Of a stretch of DNA of 64,000 nucleotides, positions 33,097-41,943 are shown piece by piece; position 1 is the first letter of the stretch, and each line of letters starts with the position of its first letter. A model generated the notes under the pieces. The model saw nothing but the letters and a program-made list of their open reading frames with translations. It was not told where the DNA came from and searched no databases. Both the position numbers and the translations under genes were made by a program. Source of the DNA: CAYXVF01 sp964468125 (GTDB taxonomy: Bacteria > Myxococcota > XYA12-FULL-58-9 > CAYXVF01); NCBI GenBank assembly GCA_964468125.1, contig CAYXVF010000016.1, forward strand, positions 1 to 64,000, written 5' to 3'.

Positions 33097-35045
33097 GAAT
33101 CACTCCGATAGGTCAGACCGAGAAAGGCGGTCCGTCCGGAAATGGGGTAGGCCGAAAAATCACTCAGACCCGCCGTCACCGGCGCAGCTGCGCCAGGTAC
33201 GGTGAGTGTGTCTCGAATCGTGTCGGTGAGGTTGAAGAGCGCCGCGTGAATCTCGAAACGCGCGCCCGCGTTTACTCGGATGAAGGCGTCTTGCAACACG
33301 CGCGCGGGAACCGGCCGTAAGTCGTTGCTCGCGAGAGTGCGTTGAGAAACGAAGTCGACGACCCAACCGAATCGCGCACGGCCCCAGGCGAGCTCGGCGG
33401 TGCCGTTCACGTGGTGGGTGGCGAGGCCTGGAATTCGGCTGTCCGTGCTCACGTCACGCCCGTCCGAGAGACTGTAGGCGACACGGAGAGACGCGGGGCC
33501 GCGTTCGAGGAACCCGAGGGCCTCGAGCCCATCGACCCGTGCCCTCCCGACGTTCTCAGCGCGTACACTCTGCTGGCTGTTTTGCACCAGGACGATCAAA
33601 TCGCGGGCGTTCAGGGTGAAGCCGGTCAACTCGAGAAATGCCGACGGGTCGCCGCAGCGTGCCCCGAGGTCGGCGGTCAAGGCGGACTCAGACTGCAGGT
33701 CTGCGTTCGCGATGGTGAGCACGTTGTCGCCGAAGCGTTCGAGAAGAGTGGGCAGCCGGTGCCGTCGACCGGCGAGGGTGTGAAATCGACAGGGACCGAC
33801 GACCGCGGTGGCCCCTCCCGTGGGGCTGAGCTCCGCAAGCGTGTCCCCGCTGAGTCGCTCCACGTCGCCCCGCAGCCGAGCAAAGAGATCGACCCCGGTG
33901 ATGAGATTCGTCGACCATTCGATGCCAGAGCCCAACGCCAGCGAGTCTCGGTCGTCGGCCACCTCGTCCAAGATCAGCCCGGACGTAGATTCGATCCGAT
34001 AGCGGTAGGCGCTCAGGCGTAGCGCGGCGTCGAGCGCGTTCGAGTCGTTCAGGCGATACTCGAAACGCAGATCTCCCGCGAGTTGAGCGAGGCGCTGCGT
34101 CGACGACTGGGTACCGAGCCCGAGGCTTTGGTCGGGATCGTCGAGGCGCCGCATTCCCGTGAGCAAGTCGAGGCCGAAGTTCAGGGTCGTCGGGCCTAGC
34201 TCCCACCGGTCGCGGGAAAGGCGCAGGAGTGCCTGCGCGTCCTCGGAGGTCGCAGTGACACCATTTGCCGATCCGGGGCCTGGAACACCCTGCTCCCGGT
34301 CGACGACCCATCCCCAGGCGCGTGCGCTTCCGCTGCTGCGGGGGAGCTCGTAGGAGAGTCGAGCATTGACGCGGCGTTGCTGGTTATTCTCCCGCCGACG
34401 TTCGGAGTCGTCGACGTCCGTGAAGGTCGTGCCGCCGTCGTCGTAATACGGGTAGTCGAATCGTCCCGTGATTCCGCCGAGGCGGAGGGAGAGCTGTCCG
34501 GGGCCGAGCTGGTCCGCGTAGGTGCCGTTCAGGCGATACTCGAGAAAGGAGCCGACGCCCGCGTGAGCCCGAAGATGGTGCCCCTCGGGCTGTTTGCTGC
34601 GGAGGCGGATCATGCCGCCGAGCGGCGCGGGGAAGCGCACGGGCCCCGAGCCGCGGTAGACTTCGATCGAGTTGAGCTCGTCGAGGTCGAAGAAGGCGAG
34701 GTCGATCGGAACCAGCGTGGCGGAGGTGAGGGGAACCTCGTCGAGGACGACGGCGACCGAACGACCGCTCAGACCGCGTAGACTGACGCTCGTGAAGCTC
34801 TGGTTCGAGCCCGTTCGGCGCAGGGACACGCCAGGCACGGATTGGAGCACGTCGGAGATGACGCGACCGCTGTCGGTCCAGCGCTCCGCCTCGAGAACGT
34901 CGACGCTATCGGGGACCGCTTCGCGATCGCGCGTCGCACGGACGACGGTACCGAGCTCGATCTCGCTCGCTTTGTCATCGTCGGGCGGGGCACTGGCCGC
35001 AAGACACGCAACCAGAGCAGCCCAGCTGGGGACGCTCACACTCAC
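33093..35045 (-). CDS. btuB: TonB-dependent receptor, probable cobalamin (BtuB-type)
   Basis: 650 residues starting at GTG 35045. The start follows a strong AGGGAGG and gives a signal peptide (WAALVACLAASA). A TonB-box-like ELGTVVRAT is followed by the plug domain: DVLQSVPGVSLRRTG, VSLRGLSGRSVAVVLDEVPL and IEVYRGSGPVRF. The 22-strand barrel follows and ends in TAFLGLTYRSDS. The cobalamin riboswitch directly upstream makes B12 or a related corrinoid the likely ligand. No BtuCDF transporter genes are in the window. The downstream lipoprotein gene is translationally coupled. Confidence 0.85.
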   Translation of the reverse strand: MSVSVPSWAALVACLAASAPPDDDKASEIELGTVVRATRDREAVPDSVDVLEAERWTDSGRVISDVLQSVPGVSLRRTGSNQSFTSVSLRGLSGRSVAVVLDEVPLTSATLVPIDLAFFDLDELNSIEVYRGSGPVRFPAPLGGMIRLRSKQPEGHHLRAHAGVGSFLEYRLNGTYADQLGPGQLSLRLGGITGRFDYPYYDDGGTTFTDVDDSERRRENNQQRRVNARLSYELPRSSGSARAWGWVVDREQGVPGPGSANGVTATSEDAQALLRLSRDRWELGPTTLNFGLDLLTGMRRLDDPDQSLGLGTQSSTQRLAQLAGDLRFEYRLNDSNALDAALRLSAYRYRIESTSGLILDEVADDRDSLALGSGIEWSTNLITGVDLFARLRGDVERLSGDTLAELSPTGGATAVVGPCRFHTLAGRRHRLPTLLERFGDNVLTIANADLQSESALTADLGARCGDPSAFLELTGFTLNARDLIVLVQNSQQSVRAENVGRARVDGLEALGFLERGPASLRVAYSLSDGRDVSTDSRIPGLATHHVNGTAELAWGRARFGWVVDFVSQRTLASNDLRPVPARVLQDAFIRVNAGARFEIHAALFNLTDTIRDTLTVPGAAAPVTAGLSDFSAYPISGRTAFLGLTYRSDS

Positions 35046-35052
35046 ACCTCAC

Positions 35053-35071
35053 CTCCCTAATCCCGAGGGAG
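35053..35071 (-). promoter_or_regulatory. hairpin covering the btuB Shine-Dalgarno sequence
   Basis: On the minus strand CTCCCT (35071-35066) and AGGGAG (35058-35053) form a perfect 6-bp stem with a 7-base loop. AGGGAG is the ribosome site of the receptor gene (7 bases before GTG 35045). This looks like the expression platform of the adjacent riboswitch, blocking translation when B12 is bound. Confidence 0.55.
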
Positions 35072-35084
35072 CGGCGTTTGTGCT

Positions 35085-35270
35085 CGTGGGTCGGTCTCCT
35101 GGCTCGTGAACGCAGCTGTAATCTGCGCTGCCCCAGCCTTCCCAGCCAGCCTTTGCCAGCCAGTGGCTTCACGGGGCGGGAGAGCAGTCGCTCTCCTCAC
35201 TCACAGTGGCGGGTCCGCGCCGGATTCTCACCGGCTTCCCAGGATGCGCGCAGCGCACCCACCCCCGAGC
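35085..35270 (-). ncRNA. cobalamin (AdoCbl) riboswitch
   Basis: Read on the minus strand, the conserved cobalamin-riboswitch landmarks occur in order. First GGGAAGCCGGTGAGAATCCG (35240-35221), then GACCCGCCACTGTGA. Next AAGCCACTGG, a later GGGAAGGC, and finally the B12-box region GAGCCAGGAGACC near 35105-35093. It lies 40-50 bases before the TonB receptor start. It should repress the receptor and its lipoprotein when cobalamin is plentiful. Exact ends are approximate. Confidence 0.92.
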
Positions 35271-35311
35271 GGGCTCGATTTCTACTTAGCGAATCACAAA
35301 TCGAATGGCAA

Positions 35312-37303
35312 TCAGCTGAGCAAGGACTTCGCGACCTTTACGATGTTGTCGACGGTAAAACCGAAGTGTGCGAGCACTTCGCCGCCCGGTCCCGATGCTC
35401 CGAAGCGGTCGAGGCCGATCACCGCCCCGTGGTCCCCGACCCAGCGCTCCCAGCCCATCGTCGCCCCCGCTTCGACCGCGACGCGCGCTCGGACGCTCGG
35501 TGGCAGGACCTCGTCGCGGTAGGCGTGGTCTTGCTCCGCGAAGGCCTCCCAACAGGGCATCGAGACGACTCGCGTGCTGACTCCGTCGCTGCTCAGCGTC
35601 TTGGCTGCATCGAGGGCGAGACTCACCTCCGAGCCACTGGCGATCAGGATCACATCCGGTGTGCCGTCGCAGTCCTTGAGCACGTAGGCGCCCTTGTGAA
35701 GGCCGCTGGCTGGGGCGAGCGTGCCGCGGTCGAGGGCGGGAAGATCCTGGCGGGAGAGGACGAGTCCACTCGGCCCACCGGAGCGTAGAAGGGCCAGCTT
35801 CCAGGCCTCTGCGGTCTCGTTGGCATCCGCGGGCCGTATCACGTGCAGATTCGGCATCGCGCGCAGCGACGCAAGATGCTCCACCGGTTGGTGCGTGGGA
35901 CCATCCTCACCGAGCCCGACTGAGTCGTGGGTCCACACGGAGATCAGCGGGAGGCCGCTGAGCGCCGCCAGGCGCACCGACGGCCGCATGTAATCGGAAA
36001 AAACAAAGAAGGTCGACACATAGTGGCGCGGACCGCCGTGGTAGCAAATACCGTTACCGATCGCGGTCATCGCGTGCTCACGGACGCCGTAGTGGACGTT
36101 GCGTCCGGCGCCGGTGCTCCCGTCGAAGCTTCCCATGTCCTTCAACGCCGTGTTCGTAGAAACGGAGAGGTCCGCATCGCCGCCGAACAGCCAAGGGATC
36201 TTCTGTGCCAGAGCGTTTAGAACAGCGCCGGAGGCCTTGCGGGTCGCAAGCTTCTCACCGGCTTCCCAGCTGGGGATCGTGCTGTCCCAGTCGCTCGGGA
36301 GCTCGCCACTGCTCATCGTGGTCCATTGTTTGGCAAGCTCTGGATGCTCGCGCTCGTAGGCCGCGAAGCGTCGGTTCCACTCCTCCACGAGGCGCTCGCC
36401 CTCTGTCTTGGCGCTCAAGTGTTCGCGCACGTCGTCAGCGATTGCGAAGTGCTCGCTCGGGTTGAAGCCGAGGGCTTCCTTTGTGAGTGCGACCTCGTCC
36501 TCCCCTAGGGGTGAGCCGTGGGAGGAGCTGCTGCCCGCCTTGTTGGGCGAGCCAAAACCGATCGTGGTGCGCACGATGATGAAGGACGGCCGCTCGTCGC
36601 TCTTGGCGTCTTCGAGCGCCGCGTTCAACGCGTCGAGGTCCTCGTCGCCGTTCTCCACCCTAGAGACATGCCAACCATAGGCCTCGTAGCGTGCAGCCAC
36701 GTCTTCGGTGAAGGTCATCGACGTAGGACCGTCGAGGGAGATGTCGTTGGCGTCGTAGAGGTAGACCAGACGGCCGAGCTTCAGGTGCCCAGCGAGGGAA
36801 GCCGCTTCTGCGGAGAGTCCCTCCATGAGATCGCCGTCGGACACGATGGCGTAGGTCATGTGGTCGACGAGGGTGTGCCCAGGGCGATTGAAGTGATGCG
36901 CGAGGAAACGCTCTGCGATCGCCATGCCAACCGCATTGGCGGTGCCTTGCCCCAAGGGGCCGGTCGTGGCCTCGACGCCGACCGTCTCAAAGGACTCTGG
37001 GTGTCCGGGGGTCTTGCTCCCGAGCTTTCGGAAGCTCTTGAGGTCGTCGAGGGTCAGCTCGTATCCGCTCAGGTGCAGCAGCGAGTAGAGGAGCATGCTG
37101 CCGTGGCCCGCGGAGAGAATGAAACGATCCCGGTCTGGCCAGCTCGGCTGGCTCGGGGCGTGCTTCAGGTGGTGCTTCCAGAGCACATAGGCCATCGGCG
37201 CCGCGCCCAGGGGCAGGCCGGGGTGTCCGGAATTGGCATTTTGCACCGCGTCGATCGCAAGGGTGCGGATGGTGTTGACGGCGCGCATGGGAAGGTCGCT
37301 CAT
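35312..37303 (-). CDS. tkt: transketolase
   Basis: 663 residues from ATG 37303, which has GGAGA upstream and matches the family N-terminus (RAVNTIRTLAIDAVQNANSG). The thiamine-diphosphate motif is GDGDLMEG-like (VSDGDLMEGLSAEAASLAGH). HPGLPLGAAPMAYVLW and GPLGQGTANAVGMA are also conserved. The pyrimidine domain has HYGVREHAM and SVGLGEDGPTHQPVEHL. It transfers two-carbon units in the pentose phosphate/Calvin pathways and depends on thiamine diphosphate, made by the cluster at 10.5-13 kb. It stands alone. Confidence 0.95.
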   Translation of the reverse strand: MSDLPMRAVNTIRTLAIDAVQNANSGHPGLPLGAAPMAYVLWKHHLKHAPSQPSWPDRDRFILSAGHGSMLLYSLLHLSGYELTLDDLKSFRKLGSKTPGHPESFETVGVEATTGPLGQGTANAVGMAIAERFLAHHFNRPGHTLVDHMTYAIVSDGDLMEGLSAEAASLAGHLKLGRLVYLYDANDISLDGPTSMTFTEDVAARYEAYGWHVSRVENGDEDLDALNAALEDAKSDERPSFIIVRTTIGFGSPNKAGSSSSHGSPLGEDEVALTKEALGFNPSEHFAIADDVREHLSAKTEGERLVEEWNRRFAAYEREHPELAKQWTTMSSGELPSDWDSTIPSWEAGEKLATRKASGAVLNALAQKIPWLFGGDADLSVSTNTALKDMGSFDGSTGAGRNVHYGVREHAMTAIGNGICYHGGPRHYVSTFFVFSDYMRPSVRLAALSGLPLISVWTHDSVGLGEDGPTHQPVEHLASLRAMPNLHVIRPADANETAEAWKLALLRSGGPSGLVLSRQDLPALDRGTLAPASGLHKGAYVLKDCDGTPDVILIASGSEVSLALDAAKTLSSDGVSTRVVSMPCWEAFAEQDHAYRDEVLPPSVRARVAVEAGATMGWERWVGDHGAVIGLDRFGASGPGGEVLAHFGFTVDNIVKVAKSLLS

Positions 37304-37392
37304 GGGGTCTCCTCGATCGATTCTCGAGCCCCTAGCTAACAGCTTCGACCCTCGGGAGAAAGCGCCGGGCGTCTGGAACGGAGAAGTCGGGC

Positions 37393-38253
37393 TCAAACCA
37401 GGCTGCGGCTCACCTCGATCCAATGGCGTGCCGCTTCTTTGTGCTCGTTGAGCGCGCTCGCGCTCAGCCCGAGCACCTGGCAGACATCGAAGGCAAGCTC
37501 GGTCCGGTCGGGAGCGAGAAGTGGGTAGCGCCCCTCGATCCCGCAGAGCGCCCGGGCCACGTGGACCACGAGGACCATGGGCGGGTCCGAAAGGCGAGGA
37601 TTGGCGTACCCGACCATGACCTCGGCAAGAGGGCTCGGGAAGTCGTGTTGGTGCGCCGCGGAGTGTCCGACCTCTGTGGGGGTGGCCCCGAGGATGCGTT
37701 TGAAGAGCTGATGGAGGGTGACTCCGAAGCTCGCCTCGAGCATGAGCTTGAGAAGCTCGGGCGCTCGGTCCGCGATGATCATGGTGCCGAGATCGTGGAG
37801 CAAACCGGAGGCGAAGGCCCGCTGCGGCTCTACGCGACCGACCTTCGCGGCGATGGATTCGCTCAGATAGCCGACGGCTATCGACCGCTGCCAGACCTCC
37901 TCCATCACCGGCGACACGGTGCCGTCGAGGAGCGCTTCGCTCACGCGTTGCATGAAGATCAGCTGGCGTACCCGCCGTGCACCGATCCGCGCCGCCGCGA
38001 GCTCGATCGTCTCGACGGGGACGGCTCGGGCGAAGAATGCGCTGTTGGCGAGACCGATCACGCGCGCGCTCAGGGCGGGGTCGCGTCCTAGAGGCTCGAT
38101 GAGATCATGCAATTCCGTATCGGAGCCCAAATGCTCGAGCGCATCGCGCAGGCGTTGGAGCGCATTGGGCGAAGAGCCCGGAAGGGGAGCGAGATCGAGA
38201 ATTCGCTCGAAGCGGTCACGCAACTCGCTGGAAGGCTCAAACGACACCTGCAT
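37393..38253 (-). CDS. HDOD domain protein
   Basis: 286 residues from ATG 38253. HDOD domains are HD-related output domains without reliable enzymatic residues. Motifs: LGRDPALSARVIGLANSAFF near 60, ARRVRQLIFMQRVSEALL, then GLLHDLGTMIIADRAPEL with an HD pair near 155. No GGDEF, EAL or receiver domain is attached. Such proteins usually act in signalling or cell-cycle and motility control. Last residues are Arg/Ser rich. Isolated gene, convergent neighbour none. Confidence 0.82.
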   Translation of the reverse strand: MQVSFEPSSELRDRFERILDLAPLPGSSPNALQRLRDALEHLGSDTELHDLIEPLGRDPALSARVIGLANSAFFARAVPVETIELAAARIGARRVRQLIFMQRVSEALLDGTVSPVMEEVWQRSIAVGYLSESIAAKVGRVEPQRAFASGLLHDLGTMIIADRAPELLKLMLEASFGVTLHQLFKRILGATPTEVGHSAAHQHDFPSPLAEVMVGYANPRLSDPPMVLVVHVARALCGIEGRYPLLAPDRTELAFDVCQVLGLSASALNEHKEAARHWIEVSRSLV

Positions 38254-38314
38254 CCCTCGGGTCAACGGCCCATTCTCGATGTGTCCTGAGTCTCGCGACG
38301 CAAAAAACCGCGCT

Positions 38315-38926
38315 TCAGCCGAAATGCCCGGTCAAACCCACGCCACGGACCCGCGCGTCGCCGCGGCCTTCCCACTCGATGACGTTGATCGCCCCGACCG
38401 GTTGCGGCACCGAGCGCCGGTAGCTCTCGAGGGGCAGATCTTCGAGGAGGGAGATCAGCACGCGGTTGAAGGTCTTGTGGCCGATCGCGCACACGACCCC
38501 GTTCGGGTCGGTCTTTCGGATCTGCTCGAGCACGCGCTTGGCACGTTCGGCGACGTGGGTGATGTTCTCACCTTCTGGAAGGGCCACGTCCTGCGGCGCC
38601 GCGCGCCATTGCTCGTAGAGCTCTGCATCCCGTTCGCGCATCTGCGCTTCGGTCAGCCCGTCCCACGCTCCGAAGTCTTGCTCCAACATGTCGTCGAGAA
38701 CCTGCACGTCGAGTTTCGCGACCTTGCTGAGAGGCTTGGCGGTCTGACGAGCGCGTTTGAGGGGAGAGGTGAACAGCGAGCTCGGTCGACGCTCGAACAG
38801 GAACGCCGCGAGCACCTGCGCTTGTGCTTGCCCTTCGCGGGTGAGACCGAGGTCGAGATGGCCGCAGTAGCGGCCGTCGCTGCTCGCTTCAGTGGCGCAA
38901 TGGCGGACTAGGAAGAGGGTGCCCAT
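38315..38926 (-). CDS. histidine phosphatase family protein
   Basis: 203 residues from ATG 38926. The catalytic motif is LVRHCATEAS (RHG-type, with Cys replacing Gly, which also occurs in the family). Second-half residues are TSPLKRARQTA, acid LPEGENITHV and AIGHKTFNRVL, with the second catalytic His. Broad-specificity phosphatases, phosphoglycerate mutases and the cobalamin enzyme CobC share this fold; nothing here proves which. The upstream sulfatase-like gene ends 10 bases away. Confidence 0.82.
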   Translation of the reverse strand: MGTLFLVRHCATEASSDGRYCGHLDLGLTREGQAQAQVLAAFLFERRPSSLFTSPLKRARQTAKPLSKVAKLDVQVLDDMLEQDFGAWDGLTEAQMRERDAELYEQWRAAPQDVALPEGENITHVAERAKRVLEQIRKTDPNGVVCAIGHKTFNRVLISLLEDLPLESYRRSVPQPVGAINVIEWEGRGDARVRGVGLTGHFG

Positions 38927-38936
38927 GGCGACTTCC

Positions 38937-41819
38937 CTATTGAATATAACCGAGCGCACGAAGCGCCTCGAGACGCTGCGCGTTCATCGCTCGAGTCTCC
39001 TGTTCGATCACCGGCGGCGCCCCTTCATACAGAAGGATCCGAGGCTCCGTCGCGCGCACGAGACCCGCGATGTCCCCCGCTTCATACTCAACCGCGGAGC
39101 TCGCCTCAATGCGGGCAGTGGCGATCGCTGTTCCTTTCCCGTTCAACACGTCGATCGCCAAACGTGCGGTGTCGTCTACCTCGAGCTCCGCGAACAGGAA
39201 ACGCTCGTTACCGCTCACTCTCAGCTCGACCGTCCGGTCTCCGCTCCCGCGTCCCGTCGCCCCAAACCAGGCACGCGCACTCCGCATGGGGGTGTCGCTG
39301 CCGATCGCCACGCGCCTGGCGCCTTCCGGGAGCGCGAGTCCGAGCCAACGTCCGCGCCGGTTCTGCACGAGCCAGTCCGCGAGCTGCTGCTCGAGACGCT
39401 TCCGCTCGACACGGGCACTTCGCGCGAGGTCGTTCTGCTCGAGGGGGTCCTCGCGAATGTTGAACAGCCGAGTCCGCATCGAGGCCGACGTCGGGTGGTT
39501 GACGATCATTTTCCAGTCCCCGTGGCTCACGGCGATGACGTGCTGTTTGACGTTCTCCGTGAACACCGGTGCGTCCTCGCTGTCCGGGTCGGCGGTGCCG
39601 TCGAGAAGGGGCAAGAGGGAGCGCGCGTTTCGTGGCTCATCGCGGGGTGTGAGACCCGCCATCTCGAGCACCGTGGGCATGAGGTCGTAGGCCTGCACGC
39701 TGCGCGTGACCCGTTTAACGTCTCCCTTCGCAAAACGCGCGTGTGGTTTGATGATCAGTGGGACGCGAGTCAGCGTGTCGTAGAGCCAGGGCCCCCCGTG
39801 CCCGAAGGTGTTGGCGTGCTCCCACATCATTTCGCCGTGGTCCGCGACGAAGACGATGAGGGTGTCGTCGTAGAGCCCACGGTCGCGGAGGGCCTGAAGG
39901 AACACGCCGAGCCGATCATCAATAAACGCGATCTCCCCGTCGTAGAGATCTTTCGCCACGGGTTTGAAGTCGCGCTTCATTCCCTTGCCCTGCCCGCAGC
40001 CGCCGCATCCGAGCACGTGGTTGTCGCCGGTGATCGTGATCGGGAGGTTGAGCGCAAAACGTCCGAGGTCGTCTCGGCCGGCATACTTCGAGTCGAAGGG
40101 TTTGGGCTGATTGAAGGGTTGGTGTGGGTCGTTGAAGTGCAGAAACAGAAAGAACCTGCGCTCTTCGTTGCGCTCGAGCCAGGCCATCGCCTTGTCCAGG
40201 TTCGATTGCGCATGCACGTGGTGCAGAGGGACGTTGAACCAGCGCTCAAACCCCTGCTCGAATCCCATGTTGTACAGGTAGGCTTTGTACATGATCGCCT
40301 CGGTGGCGTAGCCCGCGTCGCGAAAGTACTCCGGTAGCGTATGTAGCGCATCAGGAATCGAGCGGGCGCGGTGGACCACTTGGTGGCGCGAGGCCGCGCG
40401 GCCGGTGAACATGCTCGCGAACGAAGGGCTCGTCCAGTTGCTCGCCGAGAGCGCCCGATCAAACACCACGCCATCCTCTGCGAGTCGGTCGATGTTGGGG
40501 CTGGTCTTCCGCTCGTAGCCGTACGCCGACAGACGATCCGCTCGAAGGGTGTCTACGGCGATGACGATGACGTTCGGGCGCTCATCTTCTCGTTTCGCTT
40601 CTAGGACCGGCGTGCCCCAAAGACCCAAGCCCCGCTGTCCCGCCGGAGACTCCGTCTCCAGGATGAGTGTGGTATGTCGACCGACGAGTTCGGAAAGGGA
40701 GACCGAGCCTTCGTGCCACCGCCAATCGTCTCCGACTGTCAGTGTCTGCTCGAATAGGGTGATCGGATCACCGTCCTCTTTCGATGCACGAACCCGAAAC
40801 GTGACGCTCTCCCCACTGCGACTCGCCTTGTGCATGGCGTAGGAGAAAACAAAGCGGGCGTCGGCGGGAAGTGCGGTGAGCGAGAACTTCAGGGTTGTGG
40901 GGCTTGGTACGAACAGCGCCTCGCGGTAGTCGTAATTGTGGTCATAGGGTGGCTTTGCGTCGCTGAGCAGGCCCACCGGCAACAGCTGGCCGCGCTTGGC
41001 GAGCCCGGATTCTTCTTCTGCGCGCAGCGCGTCGGCACTCTTCAGGAGGGCGAGCTCCTGAGAGGAGCTCGGCAGCACCTTCTCCACTCGAATGTCGTCG
41101 AAGAGGCTCCTCGTCCCTGCGTTGCCCTTCACCAAGCCTTCCGCGTCATTGAGAAGCAGAACGAGCGAACGGGTGTAGGGTGACGTGAAGAAGCTCACGG
41201 CGCTGCCGTCCCAGCCTCCGGGCTTCGGGCGCTCGAAGTGGTGCACAAACAGGAGCTGTTTCATCGAGACGAATCGCCCGTTCATTGCGGCGCTGAGGTC
41301 CGCCGGATGGTTCAGGCTCTTTGGGTGGGCGAGGCGCGAGCGCGATTCGATCACCTGGAAATCGATGTTGGGGTCGTCCGTGCGACTTGCGCGCGCCACC
41401 CGGTAGTGGGTCGAGGGTTCCGCTTCCACGATGAACACGCACTCGTGCGGGTTGCGTCCGCGGTACACGAGCGCGTTTCCCCGCCCATCCTGACGACGCC
41501 CTACGCGGCACCCCTTCCCCGGGAGAGAGGGGGCCGTGCCCTCGAAGCCGAGCTCGAGGCTCGTTTCGTGGGGAACATCGCCTTCGCCGGCGAGAGTCGC
41601 GACGCTCTTCACCGCGTCGAGGGGAGAGTGAACCTGCGCGTCGTCGATGTGGTCGACGAGTCGATAGGGCAGCTCGGTCGCGGGCTCCGCGGCCGCTGTG
41701 GCGTCGTCGGGCGCAGGGGCGGCTGCAGGGGCGCCCGCAGGGGCGCCCGCAGGCTCCGCTGCGGGCTCGGAGCGGCAGGCGAAGAGAAACAATGGCAACA
41801 GGACGATGATGCGACGCAT
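38937..41819 (-). CDS. sulfatase-like alkaline-phosphatase-superfamily lipoprotein
   Basis: 960 residues from ATG 41819. Lipoprotein signal LLPLFLFAC (Cys14) is followed by a repetitive Ala/Pro/Gly linker (PAGAPAGAPA). Residues 50-410 are beta-rich with no recognised family. The catalytic domain starts at NVIVIAVDTLRADRLSAYGY; metal ligands also lie in VFVADHGEMMWEH. The nucleophile segment is NWTSPSFASMFTG, with Thr where true sulfatases have Cys/Ser that becomes formylglycine, so phosphoryl transfer is as likely as sulfate cleavage. An insert GCGGCGQGKG may bind metal. A C-terminal domain ends in LRALGYIQ, frequent in this family. Confidence 0.8.
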   Translation of the reverse strand: MRRIIVLLPLFLFACRSEPAAEPAGAPAGAPAAAPAPDDATAAAEPATELPYRLVDHIDDAQVHSPLDAVKSVATLAGEGDVPHETSLELGFEGTAPSLPGKGCRVGRRQDGRGNALVYRGRNPHECVFIVEAEPSTHYRVARASRTDDPNIDFQVIESRSRLAHPKSLNHPADLSAAMNGRFVSMKQLLFVHHFERPKPGGWDGSAVSFFTSPYTRSLVLLLNDAEGLVKGNAGTRSLFDDIRVEKVLPSSSQELALLKSADALRAEEESGLAKRGQLLPVGLLSDAKPPYDHNYDYREALFVPSPTTLKFSLTALPADARFVFSYAMHKASRSGESVTFRVRASKEDGDPITLFEQTLTVGDDWRWHEGSVSLSELVGRHTTLILETESPAGQRGLGLWGTPVLEAKREDERPNVIVIAVDTLRADRLSAYGYERKTSPNIDRLAEDGVVFDRALSASNWTSPSFASMFTGRAASRHQVVHRARSIPDALHTLPEYFRDAGYATEAIMYKAYLYNMGFEQGFERWFNVPLHHVHAQSNLDKAMAWLERNEERRFFLFLHFNDPHQPFNQPKPFDSKYAGRDDLGRFALNLPITITGDNHVLGCGGCGQGKGMKRDFKPVAKDLYDGEIAFIDDRLGVFLQALRDRGLYDDTLIVFVADHGEMMWEHANTFGHGGPWLYDTLTRVPLIIKPHARFAKGDVKRVTRSVQAYDLMPTVLEMAGLTPRDEPRNARSLLPLLDGTADPDSEDAPVFTENVKQHVIAVSHGDWKMIVNHPTSASMRTRLFNIREDPLEQNDLARSARVERKRLEQQLADWLVQNRRGRWLGLALPEGARRVAIGSDTPMRSARAWFGATGRGSGDRTVELRVSGNERFLFAELEVDDTARLAIDVLNGKGTAIATARIEASSAVEYEAGDIAGLVRATEPRILLYEGAPPVIEQETRAMNAQRLEALRALGYIQ

Positions 41820-41943
41820 GGAATCCTCAGTGGGGACACTGTCGAGACCTAGTAAATGCACCCTCCCTCGGGGCGGACGATCCGTCAAATTCCTCGATCT
41901 CCCGGTCGCTTGCGGCGCTGCGCCGTCGGATTAGGTTGCCTGC

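Noticed and set aside
41728..41765. Short tandem repeats (GGGGCGCCCGCA units)
   Set aside because: They encode the Pro/Ala/Gly linker of the sulfatase-like lipoprotein, an ordinary low-complexity spacer.
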